Positions 27,552-47,862 are shown, counted from the first letter of the stretch. The stretch: DNA of 64,000 nucleotides from Wolbachia endosymbiont (group B) of Germaria angustata (GCF_964026725.1 NZ_OZ034691.1:248001-312000); one strand, 5' to 3'. The notes: a model not told the origin generated them from the letters alone. Numbers and translations are program-made.

Positions 27552-29627
27552 ATGGAAGTTTTAATATCTAGGTATAGAAATATAGGAATAATGGCTCATA
27601 TAGATGCTGGCAAGACCACCACAACAGAGCGTATTTTATTTTATACTGGCAAACAAAATAGGATTGGTGAAGTGCACGATGGTGCGGCTTCTATGGATTG
27701 GATGGAGCAAGAGAAGGAGCGTGGCATTACAATTACCTCTGCTGCAACAACATGTTTTTGGAATGATCATAGGATTAATATAATAGATACTCCTGGTCAT
27801 GTTGATTTCACTATTGAGGTTGAGAGATCTTTGAGGGTTTTGGATGGTGCAGTTGCTGTATTTGATGGAGTTGCTGGAGTTGAGCCTCAGTCTGAGACGG
27901 TTTGGCGTCAAGCTGATAAATATACCGTTCCTCGTATCTGCTTTGTTAATAAAATGGATAGAATAGGAGCAAATTTTTATCGATGTATCGATATGATAAA
28001 AACGAAGCTTGGCGCATCACCTTTAGTTATTCAATTGCCAATAGGAAGTGAGAAAGATTTTAAAGGCATAATCGATCTTATTTCTATGAAAGCTATTATA
28101 TGGCAAGAAGAAACATTAGGCGCTAAATTTTCTTATGAAGATATTCCTTCTGATTTGCTTGATAAGGCTCAAGAGTATCGAAATCTTTTATTAGATGCTG
28201 CAGCTGAAATGGATGATGAGGCGATAAATATTTACTTTGAATCTAACGATCTGCCAACTGATTTATTGAAAAAGTGTGTGAGAAGAGGGACCATTAAAGG
28301 AAAATTTGTCCCTGTATTATGTGGGTCAGCTTTTAAAAACAAAGGCGTGCAATCACTTTTGGATGGTGTGGTTGATTTTTTACCCTCTCCTATTGATGTT
28401 GATGTAATTATTGGAACTGATCCTAAAGATTCAGAAAAGAAAATTGAGATCAAACCTTCAGAAAAAGAGAAATTCGTTGCTCTTGCGTTTAAAGTGATGA
28501 CGGATAAATTTGTAGGTAGCTTGACGTTTATTCGTATTTATTCTGGTAAGTTAAAATCTAAATCTGCTGTGTTAAATGCTGGAAAGAATGAGACTGAAGG
28601 AATTGGTAGAATGTTACTTATGCATGCAAATAACAGAGAAGATATAAACGAAGCTAAAGTTGGTGATATAGTTGCCTTAGTTGGATTAAAGAAGACAATT
28701 ACTGGTGATACTTTATGTTCATCTGATTTTCCTATACTATTAGAGCGTATGGAATTTCCTGATCCTGTTATTGAAACTGCTATAGAACCGAAAACTACCT
28801 CAGATCAGGAAAAATTAGGTGTTGCTTTGAATAGATTAGTTGCAGAAGATCCTTCTTTGAGGATGTCAGTAAATGCGGAGAGTGGGCAGACTATATTGAA
28901 AGGTATGGGTGAGCTGCATCTTGAGATTATTATTGATAGAATGAAGCGCGAGTTTAATGTTGAAGCTAACGTTGGTGCCCCTCAAGTTGCATATCGTGAA
29001 ACTATCACTAAATCTGTTGAAATTGATTACACTCATAAAAAACAATCAGGTGGTGCTGGTCAGTTTGCTAAAGTTAAAATAAAATTCGAACCTCTTGAAC
29101 CTGGTTTTGGCTTTCAGTTTGAAAGTAAAATTGTAGGCGGTGCTATTCCAAAAGAGTATATACCTGGAGTGCAAAATGGCTTAGAGTTGATAAAAGAAGG
29201 TGGTATAATTTCTGGCTTTCCATTGATTGATTTTAAGGCTACTCTTCTTGATGGTGCTTTTCATGATGTTGATTCTAGTCCTTTGGCTTTTGAGCTTGCT
29301 GCTAAAGGTGCTTTTAAGGAAATGGCAAATAAAGCTGGTCCCAAAATGCTAGAACCTATAATGAAAGTGGAAATCATTACTCCTGAAGAATATATGGGTG
29401 ATGTTATGGGTGATATAAATGGTAGAAGAGGCAGTGTTGTTGATATGCTGGATTTAGGTAATAATAGCAAAATAATTACTGCTTCGGTTCCTCTTGCGAA
29501 TATGTTTGGTTATATAAATGTTTTGCGTTCTATATCTCAGGGAAGAGCTCAGTATAGTATGCATTTTTCTTGTTATGAACAAGTGCCACAATATGTGGTT
29601 GATGAATTAAAGTTAAAGTATAATTAA
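27552..29627 (+). CDS. fusA: Elongation factor G
   Basis: Translocation GTPase. The G1 motif is [16 protein letters not shown]3 is DTPGHVDFT and G4 is NKMDR. Domains II to V follow, with [18 protein letters not shown] in domain III and RRGSVVDML in domain V. Length 691 is standard. The start is ATG 27552; the family usually begins just before the [11 protein letters not shown] segment, which fits. Codon use is of the ordinary GCT/ATT/CGT type, unlike the following tuf. Confidence 0.99.
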   Translation: MEVLISRYRNIGIMAHIDAGKTTTTERILFYTGKQNRIGEVHDGAASMDWMEQEKERGITITSAATTCFWNDHRINIIDTPGHVDFTIEVERSLRVLDGAVAVFDGVAGVEPQSETVWRQADKYTVPRICFVNKMDRIGANFYRCIDMIKTKLGASPLVIQLPIGSEKDFKGIIDLISMKAIIWQEETLGAKFSYEDIPSDLLDKAQEYRNLLLDAAAEMDDEAINIYFESNDLPTDLLKKCVRRGTIKGKFVPVLCGSAFKNKGVQSLLDGVVDFLPSPIDVDVIIGTDPKDSEKKIEIKPSEKEKFVALAFKVMTDKFVGSLTFIRIYSGKLKSKSAVLNAGKNETEGIGRMLLMHANNREDINEAKVGDIVALVGLKKTITGDTLCSSDFPILLERMEFPDPVIETAIEPKTTSDQEKLGVALNRLVAEDPSLRMSVNAESGQTILKGMGELHLEIIIDRMKREFNVEANVGAPQVAYRETITKSVEIDYTHKKQSGGAGQFAKVKIKFEPLEPGFGFQFESKIVGGAIPKEYIPGVQNGLELIKEGGIISGFPLIDFKATLLDGAFHDVDSSPLAFELAAKGAFKEMANKAGPKMLEPIMKVEIITPEEYMGDVMGDINGRRGSVVDMLDLGNNSKIITASVPLANMFGYINVLRSISQGRAQYSMHFSCYEQVPQYVVDELKLKYN

Positions 29628-29639
29628 AGGTTAATAATT

Positions 29640-30812
29640 ATGACAGCGATAGTAGAAGCATTTGGAAAGCCGCATGTAAACGTGGGAACGATAGGACATG
29701 TGGATCATGGGAAGACAACGTTAACAGCGGCGATAACAAAGCATTATGGTAATTTTGTAGCATATGATCAAATAGATAAAGCGCCAGAAGAAAGAAAGAG
29801 AGGGATAACAATAGCAACAGCGCATGTTGAATATCAAACAGAAAAGAGACACTATGCACACGTTGATTGCCCTGGACATGCTGATTATGTAAAGAATATG
29901 ATAGTAGGTGCAGCACAGATGGATGCAGCGATATTGGTAGTGTCAGGGGTTGATGGGCCGATGCCACAAACGAGAGAGCATATATTGCTGGCAAAACAGG
30001 TGGGTGTTGGATATATCGTGGTATATATAAATAAAGCTGATGTTGCTGATGCTGATATGATAGATTTGGTAGAAATGGAAGTGAGAGAGCTGCTGAGTAA
30101 GTATGGATTTCCAGGTGATGAAGTACCTATGATAGTTGGGTCTGCGTTAAAAGCATTAGAGGATGATAGTAGTGAGTATGGAAAGAAATCAATAGATAAA
30201 TTGATGGAGAAGTTAGATGAGTATGTGGCAGTACCTCCAAGGCCTATAGATTTGCCGTTTTTGTTGCCAATAGAAGATGTATTTTCAATATCGGGCCGAG
30301 GGACGGTAGTAACAGGAAGAATAGAGAAGGGGGAGATAAAGACAGGGGATGAGATAGAGATAATAGGTCTGAAAGCGACGCAAAAGACGATATGTACTGG
30401 TGTTGAGATGTTTAAGAAGTTGCTAGATAAGGGAAGTGCAGGACTCAATGTAGGAATACTACTAAGAGGAACAAAGAGAGAAGAAGTGGAGAGAGGGCAA
30501 GTATTGGCAAAACCAGGGACAATAACCCCGCATAAGAAATTTAATGCGGAGGTGTATATATTGAAGAAAGAAGAAGGAGGAAGGCATACACCATTTTTTG
30601 GAAATTATCAGCCACAGTTTTATTTAAGGACAACGGATGTAACTGGGAGCATAAAATTGCTAGATGGAAAGGAGATGGTAATGCCAGGGGACAATGTAAG
30701 TATAGAAGTGGAGTTGCAAGTACCAATAGCAATGGATAAAGGATTGCGTTTTGCGATAAGAGAAGGTGGTAGAACTGTTGGTTCTGGCGTTGTTTCGGAA
30801 ATTTTAGAGTAA
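29640..30812 (+). CDS. tuf: Elongation factor Tu
   Basis: Delivers aminoacyl-tRNA to the ribosome. GTPase motifs: [15 protein letters not shown] (G1), [12 protein letters not shown] (G3), NKAD (G4). The RGITI switch I block is intact and domains II and III are complete, ending [13 protein letters not shown]. Length 390 is within the usual range. Codon choice is unlike fusA and rplK: it favours GCG, ACG, GGG, AGA and ATA for most of its length, then returns to the local style in the last 25 codons. That is a hint of gene conversion with a second tuf copy outside the window (inference). Confidence 0.99.
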   Translation: MTAIVEAFGKPHVNVGTIGHVDHGKTTLTAAITKHYGNFVAYDQIDKAPEERKRGITIATAHVEYQTEKRHYAHVDCPGHADYVKNMIVGAAQMDAAILVVSGVDGPMPQTREHILLAKQVGVGYIVVYINKADVADADMIDLVEMEVRELLSKYGFPGDEVPMIVGSALKALEDDSSEYGKKSIDKLMEKLDEYVAVPPRPIDLPFLLPIEDVFSISGRGTVVTGRIEKGEIKTGDEIEIIGLKATQKTICTGVEMFKKLLDKGSAGLNVGILLRGTKREEVERGQVLAKPGTITPHKKFNAEVYILKKEEGGRHTPFFGNYQPQFYLRTTDVTGSIKLLDGKEMVMPGDNVSIEVELQVPIAMDKGLRFAIREGGRTVGSGVVSEILE

Positions 30813-30824
30813 ACTTTGAATTAT

Positions 30825-30897
30825 AGGAGTGTAGCTCAATTGGTAGAGCGCTGGTCTCCAAAACCAGAGGTTGTAGGTTCAATTCCTATCGCTCCTG
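30825..30897 (+). tRNA. tRNA-Trp (anticodon CCA)
   Basis: AGGAGTG at the 5-prime end pairs with CGCTCCT before discriminator G. The anticodon arm CTGGTCTCCAAAACCAG shows CCA in a seven-base loop. The T arm is TAGGTTCAATTCCTA. The position between tuf and secE is conserved in Alphaproteobacteria. Confidence 0.97.
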
Positions 30898-30907
30898 CAT
30901 TAATATT

Positions 30908-31117
30908 ATGGTAGAAATGTTAAAAAAACTGTATGTTTTTTTTTGCGATATAAAGCAAGAAATAAGGAGAATTGCTTGGATAAAAAAACAGCAGGTATTG
31001 TCATCTTTGTTTATTGTAATAACTGTTATATTATGCTTTTCGATTTTCTTTTGCTTCGTAGATTTTATGTCTCTTTACGTAATTAAGACTTTATTTGGAA
31101 TTATTTATGGAATATAA
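30908..31117 (+). CDS. secE: Preprotein translocase subunit SecE
   Basis: Small essential subunit of the SecYEG channel. It shows the amphipathic KQEIRRIAWIKKQQVLSS segment, the family pattern E-hx-x-hxWP/K before the single membrane helix (about 36-58). Length 69 is the short, one-helix form. Position between tRNA-Trp and nusG supports the call despite low similarity. The 3-prime end overlaps nusG by 23 bases. Confidence 0.9.
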   Translation: MVEMLKKLYVFFCDIKQEIRRIAWIKKQQVLSSLFIVITVILCFSIFFCFVDFMSLYVIKTLFGIIYGI

Positions 31118-31943
31118 GTATAAATGGTATATCATTAAAGTCGATTACGGGTATGAGAAGGATATATGCGAGTTGGCAACCAATACTGTTTACTTTAAGG
31201 AGGTGTTTATTCCTTATCAGACAGTATGTGATGTAAAATCTGATATAAAAGAGTTATGTGAAGTATATATATGTATGCATCTGTGTGATGAAAGCAAAAA
31301 TATTTTGAATCAAATGACTGGGTTTTGTGGTGATGAGTCTGGTCATTTTGAGATGATTTCAGATGATGAGGTAATTTTAAAACGTAAGGAATTTAATAGA
31401 TATAAGTGGTACATTTTAAGAGTTGCCTCTAATTATGAAGAGAAAGTGCGCCAATATATATTAGAAAATTCTATGAGATTGAATATTAATAGTTATTTTA
31501 ATAGGGTTTTTATTCCTTGTGAAGAATTAAGTGAGATGGATTTAAAATCTAAAAAAAATGCTAAACGAAGGAAGTCCTTTCCTGGTTATGTCTTTTTATA
31601 CATGAATTTATGCGATGAGGTATTAAATTTTATTAATAATATACCAAAATCTCTTAAGGTTTATGGATTTTTGAAAAATGGTAATGCTCCAAAGGTGATT
31701 GAGGATAATGAGATTCGCTCAATGTGTAGTGCGCTTTACAATGCTCAAGAAACGAAAAAGTTGAGTTATGGTTATGAGAAAGGTGAAAAAGTAAAAATTA
31801 ATGATGGTCTTTTTCAAAATTTTACTGGTAAGGTAGATATGGTAAATGGCGAGAAAAAAATTATTAATGTTGAAGTATCAATCTTAGGTAAGCCAACAAT
31901 AATAGAGCTTGATTTGGCTCAAGTAGAGAAAATAGAGGATTAA
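31095..31943 (+). CDS. nusG: Transcription antitermination factor NusG with a duplicated NGN domain
   Basis: NusG binds RNA polymerase, reduces pausing and couples transcription to translation and Rho. Usual length is about 180; this one is 282. Residues 103-205 form a canonical NGN domain (KWYILRVASNYEEKVRQYI, then RVFIPCEEL, and SFPGYVFLYMNL) and 228-282 the KOW domain (YEKGEKVKINDGLFQNFTGK). Residues 8-75 repeat the NGN pattern: KWYIIKVDYGYEKDICELA, EVFIPYQTV, VYICMHLCDESKNIL. The KxxFPGY loop is missing from the first copy. An alternative ATG at 31107 starts MEYKYKWY. It overlaps secE and precedes rplK by 2 bases. Confidence 0.93.
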   Translation: MELFMEYKYKWYIIKVDYGYEKDICELATNTVYFKEVFIPYQTVCDVKSDIKELCEVYICMHLCDESKNILNQMTGFCGDESGHFEMISDDEVILKRKEFNRYKWYILRVASNYEEKVRQYILENSMRLNINSYFNRVFIPCEELSEMDLKSKKNAKRRKSFPGYVFLYMNLCDEVLNFINNIPKSLKVYGFLKNGNAPKVIEDNEIRSMCSALYNAQETKKLSYGYEKGEKVKINDGLFQNFTGKVDMVNGEKKIINVEVSILGKPTIIELDLAQVEKIED

Positions 31944-31945
31944 TT

Positions 31946-32386
31946 ATGAGTAATATAGTTGCTAAGATTAACTTACTTATGGAAGCTGGGAAAGCAGTTC
32001 CAGGACCGAAAATTGCTTCAGTACTTGGCCCGCGTGGTATACCTGTTCCTAAATTTTGTGAAGCTTTTAATAAAGCTACTAGCGCTGCTAACGCTAGCTA
32101 TAAAGTAGGTGATTTAGTAACGGTGAGAATTTCCATAAAGGATGATCGCTCTCATGATTTTACTGTCAGCGGTCCGCCTGTGGCTTATTTGCTTAAGCAG
32201 GAAGCTAAATTAAGTAAAGGTTCTGGTAATTCTGGTAAAGAATTAGTGGCTAAATTATCTATGTCTGCTATCATTAAAGTGGCAAAGTGTAAGATGGTTG
32301 ATATGAAAGTGGATAATGAAGATTCAGCAGTGAAGATGGTTATAGGCACTGCAAAATCTATGGGTATAGAAGTTGTGGAAGGTTAG
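31946..32386 (+). CDS. rplK: 50S ribosomal protein L11
   Basis: Stalk-base protein that contacts 23S rRNA and translation factors. Overall match and synteny (nusG-rplK-rplA-rplJ-rplL) are clear: KINLLMEAGKAVPGP at the start, CEAFNKAT, SHDFTVSGPPVAYLLK, and GTAKSMGIEVVEG at the end. The N-terminal loop that is normally PPVGPALGQxGxNIMEFC reads PKIASVLGPRGIPVPKFC, a notable departure in a normally rigid motif. Length 146 is normal. Confidence 0.97.
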   Translation: MSNIVAKINLLMEAGKAVPGPKIASVLGPRGIPVPKFCEAFNKATSAANASYKVGDLVTVRISIKDDRSHDFTVSGPPVAYLLKQEAKLSKGSGNSGKELVAKLSMSAIIKVAKCKMVDMKVDNEDSAVKMVIGTAKSMGIEVVEG

Positions 32387-32390
32387 GTAA

Positions 32391-33044
32391 ATGAGTACAT
32401 ATAATGATAATTCTAAGCAGTGTTTGGAGAAGATTGTTGAGTCTGCTTCAGCAAAATTTAATGAATCAGTTGATATCGCAGTCAATTTAGGTGTAGATTC
32501 ACGTAAATCTGAAGAGCAGGTGCGTGGTACAGTAGTTTTGCCTAAAGGTATCGGAAAGAATATTAAAGTAGCTGTTTTTGCTCAAGATAAACATTTATTA
32601 GAAGCTGAAAAAGCTGGTGCTGATATTACAGGAGGAGAAGATTTAGTTGAAGAGATAAAAAAAGGTAGAAAGTTGAATGTTGATTGGTGCATCACTACTC
32701 CTGATTTCATGGCAAAAATCACTCCTATTGCAAAAGTATTGGGTGCTAAAGGGCTGATGCCTAACCCTAAATTTGGTACTGTGACTTCTAACATTGCGGA
32801 AGCTACTAAAACCATTAAGTCTGGTCAAATAAAATTCAGGACGGATAAAAATGGGGTTATTCATGGTAAATTAGGAAGTATTAAATTTGATATTGATGAT
32901 TTGCTGGAAAATTTAAAAGCCTTTCTTAAAGTAATTAGAGACAATAAACCTGCTTCTGTGAAAGGAGTTTACTTTAAAAGCGTTTTTTTAAATTCAACTA
33001 TGGGTAAAGCTCATAAAATAAACAAAGTAGAAGATATAATTTAA
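32391..33044 (+). CDS. rplA: 50S ribosomal protein L1
   Basis: Binds the L1 stalk of 23S rRNA and helps release deacylated tRNA; in other bacteria it also represses its own operon. Conserved parts: [54 protein letters not shown] and [15 protein letters not shown]. Length 217 is slightly short of the usual 230 with a shorter N-terminus. Starts 5 bases after rplK. Confidence 0.98.
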   Translation: MSTYNDNSKQCLEKIVESASAKFNESVDIAVNLGVDSRKSEEQVRGTVVLPKGIGKNIKVAVFAQDKHLLEAEKAGADITGGEDLVEEIKKGRKLNVDWCITTPDFMAKITPIAKVLGAKGLMPNPKFGTVTSNIAEATKTIKSGQIKFRTDKNGVIHGKLGSIKFDIDDLLENLKAFLKVIRDNKPASVKGVYFKSVFLNSTMGKAHKINKVEDII

Positions 33045-33056
33045 GGGAGCGAAGTT

Positions 33057-34003
<947 letters not shown>

Positions 34004-34019
34004 AATGTTAGTATATTAA

Positions 34020-42581
<8,562 letters not shown>

Positions 42582-42615
42582 ATATAGCTAATGAGGTAGT
42601 ATGTTTAATCTGTTT

Positions 42616-43602
42616 TTAACTAAAAAAATCAATTATATTTTCTTTCACCTCTGTGCTGTCTATTATGTTATTTACTCTTACACGAAATTCAGATGAGTTT
42701 TGAAGCCCGCTACTGTACCATCCTATATGTTTGCGGGCCATCTTTATTCCTGTATCGCTTCCATAGTACTCAAGAATACTGTCATAATGCTTGAGTATTA
42801 TGCTTAATCTCTCTGAGGCTGTTGGCTCAGAAACTTTATTTCCACTCAAAAAGTTTATTGCTTGATTAATCAGCCAAGGTTTGCCGTAAGCACCACGACC
42901 TATCATTACTCCATCTGCCCCAGATTCTTTAAGTGCACTTTGAACATCATTCAAACTCTTAATATCTCCATTTACTATAACTGGAATTTTTACCTGCTCT
43001 TTAACATTTCTAACGAATTTCCAATCTGCTTGACCATTATAAAGCTGTGCCCTTGTCCTTCCATGTACAGTAATCATCTTTGCTCCCAAATCTTCTGCAA
43101 TTTTTGCCAAGCGCGGAGCATTACGATTTTCGTCATTCCATCCAGTACGCATTTTTACTGTAACTGGCACACTCACTGCCTTGACTACAGCTTCTATTAT
43201 CTCAGCAGCCTTTTTTTCATCACGCATAAGTGCTGACCCTGCGTAACCGTTTACAACTTTTTTAACTGGACAACCAAAATTTATATCTATGATTTTTGCA
43301 CCCATGCCCTCATTTAACTTTGCAGCTTCCGCCATAACATCAGGCTCACAACCAGCAAGTTGTACAGCGGTTAGTTCATCGACTTTTGCTTTTTGCATGC
43401 TCTGGCGAGTTTGCATGATCATAGCTCTGCTTGCAATCATTTCTGAGACTAGCAAACTTGCACCAAGTTTCTTTACAATACTCCTAAATGGATAGTCAGT
43501 CACTCCAGACATTGGCGCTAAAATAACTGGAGAATCAATAGTTAGATTTCCTACTTGGAGAGACACAGGCTTTCTAGTTGCTAAAAAATGTATTTTTGAC
43601 AC
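42616..43602 (-). CDS. dusB: tRNA-dihydrouridine synthase
   Basis: Flavoenzyme that reduces uridines in the tRNA D arm. The TIM barrel starts [20 protein letters not shown]. The signature [20 protein letters not shown] holds the catalytic Cys, followed by [20 protein letters not shown] and the FMN site [16 protein letters not shown]. Length 328 fits DusB. Its first 29 bases overlap the end of the upstream protease gene, so translation may be coupled to it. Confidence 0.96.
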   Translation of the reverse strand: MSKIHFLATRKPVSLQVGNLTIDSPVILAPMSGVTDYPFRSIVKKLGASLLVSEMIASRAMIMQTRQSMQKAKVDELTAVQLAGCEPDVMAEAAKLNEGMGAKIIDINFGCPVKKVVNGYAGSALMRDEKKAAEIIEAVVKAVSVPVTVKMRTGWNDENRNAPRLAKIAEDLGAKMITVHGRTRAQLYNGQADWKFVRNVKEQVKIPVIVNGDIKSLNDVQSALKESGADGVMIGRGAYGKPWLINQAINFLSGNKVSEPTASERLSIILKHYDSILEYYGSDTGIKMARKHIGWYSSGLQNSSEFRVRVNNIIDSTEVKENIIDFFS

Positions 43603-45112
43603 TGTTATAAGCCATTATTATAGCATCTTGCAGAGATGAACTTGTGGCAGGTTGTGTTTCCTCTTTCTTACTATCTTCAAGACTAAGCTGCTGTATAGTA
43701 TCATGTAAAATTCCACCTTCAGCAATGGATTCTTTCCACTCTTCATCCTCCATAAGTGCTTTTGCGAACTCTCTTCTTTTTTCTTGCAATTCTTCTGGCT
43801 TAGGCTTGTACTTTGATAACTCTCTGTCAATTTCATCAAATGATTTATCCTCGTTGAGCATTTCCGTAATCCTATGAGCATTTTCTAAAGCAAACACTCC
43901 ACAATTACAACCATCTTTTTGCTGCTTAGTTGGTGAGCTTCTTATGTTGTCATCATTTCCTATCTCCAACGTTTCCTGCAATATACTCACTATATAATTG
44001 CCATCAATTTGCTTACTAACTAATTTGTTTTTGTGTTTTCTTGCGCAATTTAATGTTTCTTGAACATCATCTTTTTTTTCCTTAAGGATGACATTGTCTG
44101 GATTATTTTCTTTTTCCCTTATCAAATCTCCGATTTCATTGTCTAAAGGCTCCACACATTCCGCAGTAATCTCATTAGCAAGACTTATATTATCTTTTAT
44201 TGTTCCATCAATCTTATTTGGTAATTGAGTGCCAAATGAGTCACAATAGTAAGCTCTAAATTGTTTATTTGTTGATTCATATGTACCGACTAATGTTACC
44301 CAATGATAATTTCCTATATTAACAACTGCAGTAAATGTTTTTTTTGAGTTTTCCCGCTTTACTTCATTTTTGTACTCTTTTAACCTTTCATTTAATGAGT
44401 TTACATCTCCAGGAATAGAGAAAAATACATTATTCGTGGAGGATTCTGAATATCCATATTTCACTCTTGCAATATGCGCAATATCATGCTGCCGCAACAA
44501 GTAATCATATTTTTTGAGATTTGTCTGATGCATAAGAGTTTGTAAATCTTCATGAAACTCCTTGCCACCCAAACCACTATCTCCTGAAGCATTAGAATTT
44601 CTACGACTATTGTTACTTGAGGTAGGTTCACTTCCTGGTGCAATACCACTATCTGTAGATGGAGAATAGGAATTTCTACGTACCCTCTTATCCGAATCAT
44701 TTGTTTGTCTTGATATAGTATCTAGTCCACTATCCAGTGATTTACTTCTTGTGAATTTTTGCTCTTTTGGACTCTTTTCTTCCTTTACAGTTCCTTTTCC
44801 ATCAACATAATCTTTTACCAAGTAAAATAAAGGTTCAATAACCACCTTGTATGTTGCTGTAAGCACTATTCCCATTAAAATCCAAACTATAGGGTTGGAG
44901 ATGAGCATAGCAAGTGGTAAGGTTAAGAGGAAAGATCCCATTATCAATCCCAAACAGCCAATGGTAAATGTAGTCGCCAAATATATACAAAAAGCGTAGA
45001 CAGCAAATCTTCCACTAGCCTTAAATTTAGTGAAGTGAGTACTCTCTTTAAATTTATTGTATCTTTCTATGATGCCTAACATATTATATTTCACGTTTAT
45101 CAATTCTAGCAA
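43574..45112 (-). CDS. Membrane-anchored Ulp1-like (C48/CE clan) cysteine protease
   Basis: Residues 35-60 and 62-98 form two hydrophobic segments (about 36-58 and 62-87). A charged, Ser-rich linker runs from about 105 to 185. From about 200 to 415 comes a domain with the complete Ulp1/SENP active-site pattern: H270 followed by Trp in [13 protein letters not shown]291 in [11 protein letters not shown], and Q398 six residues before C404 in [15 protein letters not shown]. Members of this clan cleave ubiquitin-like modifiers, and bacterial ones are usually effectors. Substrate here is unknown: ubiquitin, SUMO and NEDD8 are all possible. The linker has two RRNS and three DSG motifs. An alternative start at residue 11 (45082) is possible. 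Overlaps dusB by 29 bases; divergent from serS. Confidence 0.85.
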   Translation of the reverse strand: MLELINVKYNMLGIIERYNKFKESTHFTKFKASGRFAVYAFCIYLATTFTIGCLGLIMGSFLLTLPLAMLISNPIVWILMGIVLTATYKVVIEPLFYLVKDYVDGKGTVKEEKSPKEQKFTRSKSLDSGLDTISRQTNDSDKRVRRNSYSPSTDSGIAPGSEPTSSNNSRRNSNASGDSGLGGKEFHEDLQTLMHQTNLKKYDYLLRQHDIAHIARVKYGYSESSTNNVFFSIPGDVNSLNERLKEYKNEVKRENSKKTFTAVVNIGNYHWVTLVGTYESTNKQFRAYYCDSFGTQLPNKIDGTIKDNISLANEITAECVEPLDNEIGDLIREKENNPDNVILKEKKDDVQETLNCARKHKNKLVSKQIDGNYIVSILQETLEIGNDDNIRSSPTKQQKDGCNCGVFALENAHRITEMLNEDKSFDEIDRELSKYKPKPEELQEKRREFAKALMEDEEWKESIAEGGILHDTIQQLSLEDSKKEETQPATSSSLQDAIIMAYNSVKNTFFSN

Positions 45113-45218
45113 ATTCTGGAGATAAAATCAATATTAGCATTTATCTGCATTTATATGTAAAATATTGAGCATTAAAAGATTTTGAAGTACAGTAATGATG
45201 TTAGTAATAGCACAACAT

Positions 45219-46499
45219 ATGCATGATATAGAACATATACGCAAAAACCCTGAAGGATTTGAAAAAGCAATAAAAAGCAGAGGGGTGAAAGAATTTACTA
45301 CAGGAGAAATATTAGAGATTGACCATAAAAAAAGATCACTGACTACTAAATTGCAAGCTTTAAATAAGCAACGCAATGAGATCACGGAAGAAATAAAGAG
45401 GCTTAAAATGAACAAAAGCCCCTGTAAAAATGAGGTAGAAGTGTCAAGAAACATAACAAATGAGATAGAAGCAATCAGCTTAAAAGAGCAAACGGAGAAA
45501 GATAACTTAATGAATATCTTATCTAACTTACCAAATATCTCTGCACAAAACGTGCCAATAGGTGAAGATGAGAGCTCCAACGTAGAAATCAGAAAATATG
45601 GAGAGAGAAGAAAATTTGATTTTACACCAAAATTTCATTATGAACTCGGAGAAAGGTTAGGCTTGATGGATTTTGAACAAGCAGCAAAAATTTCTGGATC
45701 AAGGTTTACAATATTAAAAGGACAGTTAGCTAAGCTTGGACGAGCATTAATAAATTTTATGCTGGAAACACATGTTAATGAATTTGCCTATACTGAGGTG
45801 TATCACCCAGCCCTGGTGAAAAACGAGGCGATGTATAACGTTGGTCAGCTACCAAAATTTTCTGATGACTCATATTTAACTACCGATAAATTAAGATTAA
45901 TTCCCACAAGTGAAGTAGTTTTAACAAATTTAGTTGCTGACAAAATAATAGAAGAAAAAGAACTGCCTATTCGTTTTACTGCATATTCAGAATGTTTTCG
46001 TAAAGAAGCTGGCAGTGCAGGACGAGATACAAGAGGTATGATAAGGCAACACCAATTTGGTAAAGTGGAGTTGGTAAGCATCACAACTGAAGACCAGTCA
46101 AAAGACGAGCTTGAACGTATGACTAGTGTTGCTGAAGAGATATTAAAAAAACTAGAATTACCGTACAGAGTAATGCTACTTTGCAGTGGCGATATGGGTT
46201 TTGCTGCACAAAAGACTTATGACATAGAGGTATGGTTACCTGAGCAAAATAAATATAGAGAAATATCAAGCTGCTCAAATTGCGGTACGTTCCAGGCAAG
46301 AAGAATGAACACTAAATACTTCTTAGAAACTGACAGAAAAACAAAAAAATACGTTCACACTTTAAACGGCTCAGCTTTAGCCATAGGAAGAACAATTGTT
46401 GCTATAATGGAGAATTATCAAAATTCCGATGGGTCAGTTGCAATACCAAACGTGTTGCAAAGATACATGAGTAATGATACTGTTATAAGCAAACAATAA
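45219..46499 (+). CDS. serS: Seryl-tRNA synthetase
   Basis: Charges tRNA-Ser; class II. The start is placed at ATG 45219 ([17 protein letters not shown]), which fits the family; the frame is open to 45195. The N-terminal coiled-coil arm is followed by the class II core: motif 2 [21 protein letters not shown] and motif 3 [19 protein letters not shown], with TSEVVLTNL and [15 protein letters not shown] between. 426 residues is normal. ATP-dependent aminoacylation in the cytosol. Confidence 0.97.
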   Translation: MHDIEHIRKNPEGFEKAIKSRGVKEFTTGEILEIDHKKRSLTTKLQALNKQRNEITEEIKRLKMNKSPCKNEVEVSRNITNEIEAISLKEQTEKDNLMNILSNLPNISAQNVPIGEDESSNVEIRKYGERRKFDFTPKFHYELGERLGLMDFEQAAKISGSRFTILKGQLAKLGRALINFMLETHVNEFAYTEVYHPALVKNEAMYNVGQLPKFSDDSYLTTDKLRLIPTSEVVLTNLVADKIIEEKELPIRFTAYSECFRKEAGSAGRDTRGMIRQHQFGKVELVSITTEDQSKDELERMTSVAEEILKKLELPYRVMLLCSGDMGFAAQKTYDIEVWLPEQNKYREISSCSNCGTFQARRMNTKYFLETDRKTKKYVHTLNGSALAIGRTIVAIMENYQNSDGSVAIPNVLQRYMSNDTVISKQ

Positions 46500-46532
46500 T
46501 TTTGACATATATAGAAAAGCGAGGAAATAAAG

Positions 46533-47804
46533 ATGAAGGTTTTGGTTATAGGTTCTGGTGGGCGTGAGCATGCTTTACTTTGGGCTCTAAAGAAGTCTCC
46601 TACCTTGACTAAGTTATATGTTACTCCTGGTCGCCCGGCCATGGAGAATTTTGGAGTTCTTGTGAATATAAATATTCAAGATTCAGTGGATGTTACACAA
46701 TTTTGCAAGAAAGAAAATATAGAGCTAGTAATTATTGGTCCAGAGCAACCGATAATTAATGGACTTGCTGATGATTTAACTGCAGAGGGAATAAATGTTT
46801 TTGCTCCAAGTCAAGCAGCTGCAAAACTTGAGGCATCAAAGTCTTTTACGAAGGAACTATGTAAACAATATGGTATACCGACCGCCAAGTATGAACGTTT
46901 TATTGATGAAAGGTTAGCTAAAAATTTTGTCCGTAGTAATAAAATAAAATTGCCGCTTGTAATTAAAGCAAATGGAATTGCAGCAGGGAAAGGTGTCATA
47001 ATATGCCACACAGAAAATGAGGCTTTTTCAGCAATAGATTCAATGCTAGTGGAGAAAAATCTTGGTGAGTCAGGTGAAGAAATAATCATAGAAGAGTTTT
47101 TAATTGGAGAGGAAGTAAGTTTTTTTGCTCTTATTGATGGGTTGAAGGTAGTAACCCTTGGGTATGCAAAAGATTACAAGAGAGTTGGTGAAAATAACGA
47201 GGGACAAAATACTGGAGGCATGGGGTCATACTCATCACCTTCGATTATAAGTAAGGAGATGGAGCAAAAAATTATCCAAAAAATAATATATCCTACAATT
47301 CAAGCACTGACTAACATGGGAACATCCTATAAAGGAGTACTCTTTGCTGGTTTAATGATTTGCAAAGATAGTCCAAAGCTTCTTGAGTATAATGTTAGGT
47401 TTGGGGATCCGGAAATACAATCTATGTTACCTAGACTTGATCCAAATTGTGATTTGCTAAAGTTGATGTTGTCAGTTGCAGAAGGCAAGTTAAATACAAA
47501 AATGGTGGAGTTTAATCACAAAACTACAGTTTGTGTAGTTGTTGCAAGTAAAGGCTATCCTGGTGATTATCAAAAAGGAGAGGTAATTAAAAGATTGGAT
47601 AAAATTGAAAACATTCCTGGTGTGCTAGTTTTTCATGCTGGTACTAAGCTAGATGAAAATGGTAATTGGATTTCTGATGGCGGAAGGGTACTAAATATAG
47701 TAGGAGAAGGAAACACTTTGGAAGAAGCTAAAAGTAAAGTGTACTCAGCATTAAATTTTCTAGAATGGTCAGGTGGGTTCTTCAGGTATGATATTGGTAG
47801 TTAA
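46533..47804 (+). CDS. purD: Phosphoribosylamine-glycine ligase
   Basis: Second step of de novo purine synthesis, forming GAR from phosphoribosylamine, glycine and ATP. The N-terminal GSGGREHALLWALKKSP, the ATP-grasp LPLVIKANGIAAGKGVIIC and the signature VRFGDPEIQSMLPRL are all present. Length 423 is normal. 33 bases after serS. With purH in this window it shows that a purine pathway is kept, as is known for Wolbachia. Confidence 0.98.
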   Translation: MKVLVIGSGGREHALLWALKKSPTLTKLYVTPGRPAMENFGVLVNINIQDSVDVTQFCKKENIELVIIGPEQPIINGLADDLTAEGINVFAPSQAAAKLEASKSFTKELCKQYGIPTAKYERFIDERLAKNFVRSNKIKLPLVIKANGIAAGKGVIICHTENEAFSAIDSMLVEKNLGESGEEIIIEEFLIGEEVSFFALIDGLKVVTLGYAKDYKRVGENNEGQNTGGMGSYSSPSIISKEMEQKIIQKIIYPTIQALTNMGTSYKGVLFAGLMICKDSPKLLEYNVRFGDPEIQSMLPRLDPNCDLLKLMLSVAEGKLNTKMVEFNHKTTVCVVVASKGYPGDYQKGEVIKRLDKIENIPGVLVFHAGTKLDENGNWISDGGRVLNIVGEGNTLEEAKSKVYSALNFLEWSGGFFRYDIGS

Positions 47805-47862
47805 TTTAGCTCATGCAGAAACGAAAAAAGTCACTTTGCAAGCAGTAAACTAAAGAAAAACA

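Noticed and set aside
29638-30882. Minus-strand frames of 113-187 codons opposite tuf
   Set aside because: Produced by the unusual AGA/ATA codon use of tuf on the other strand; no start signals or family match.
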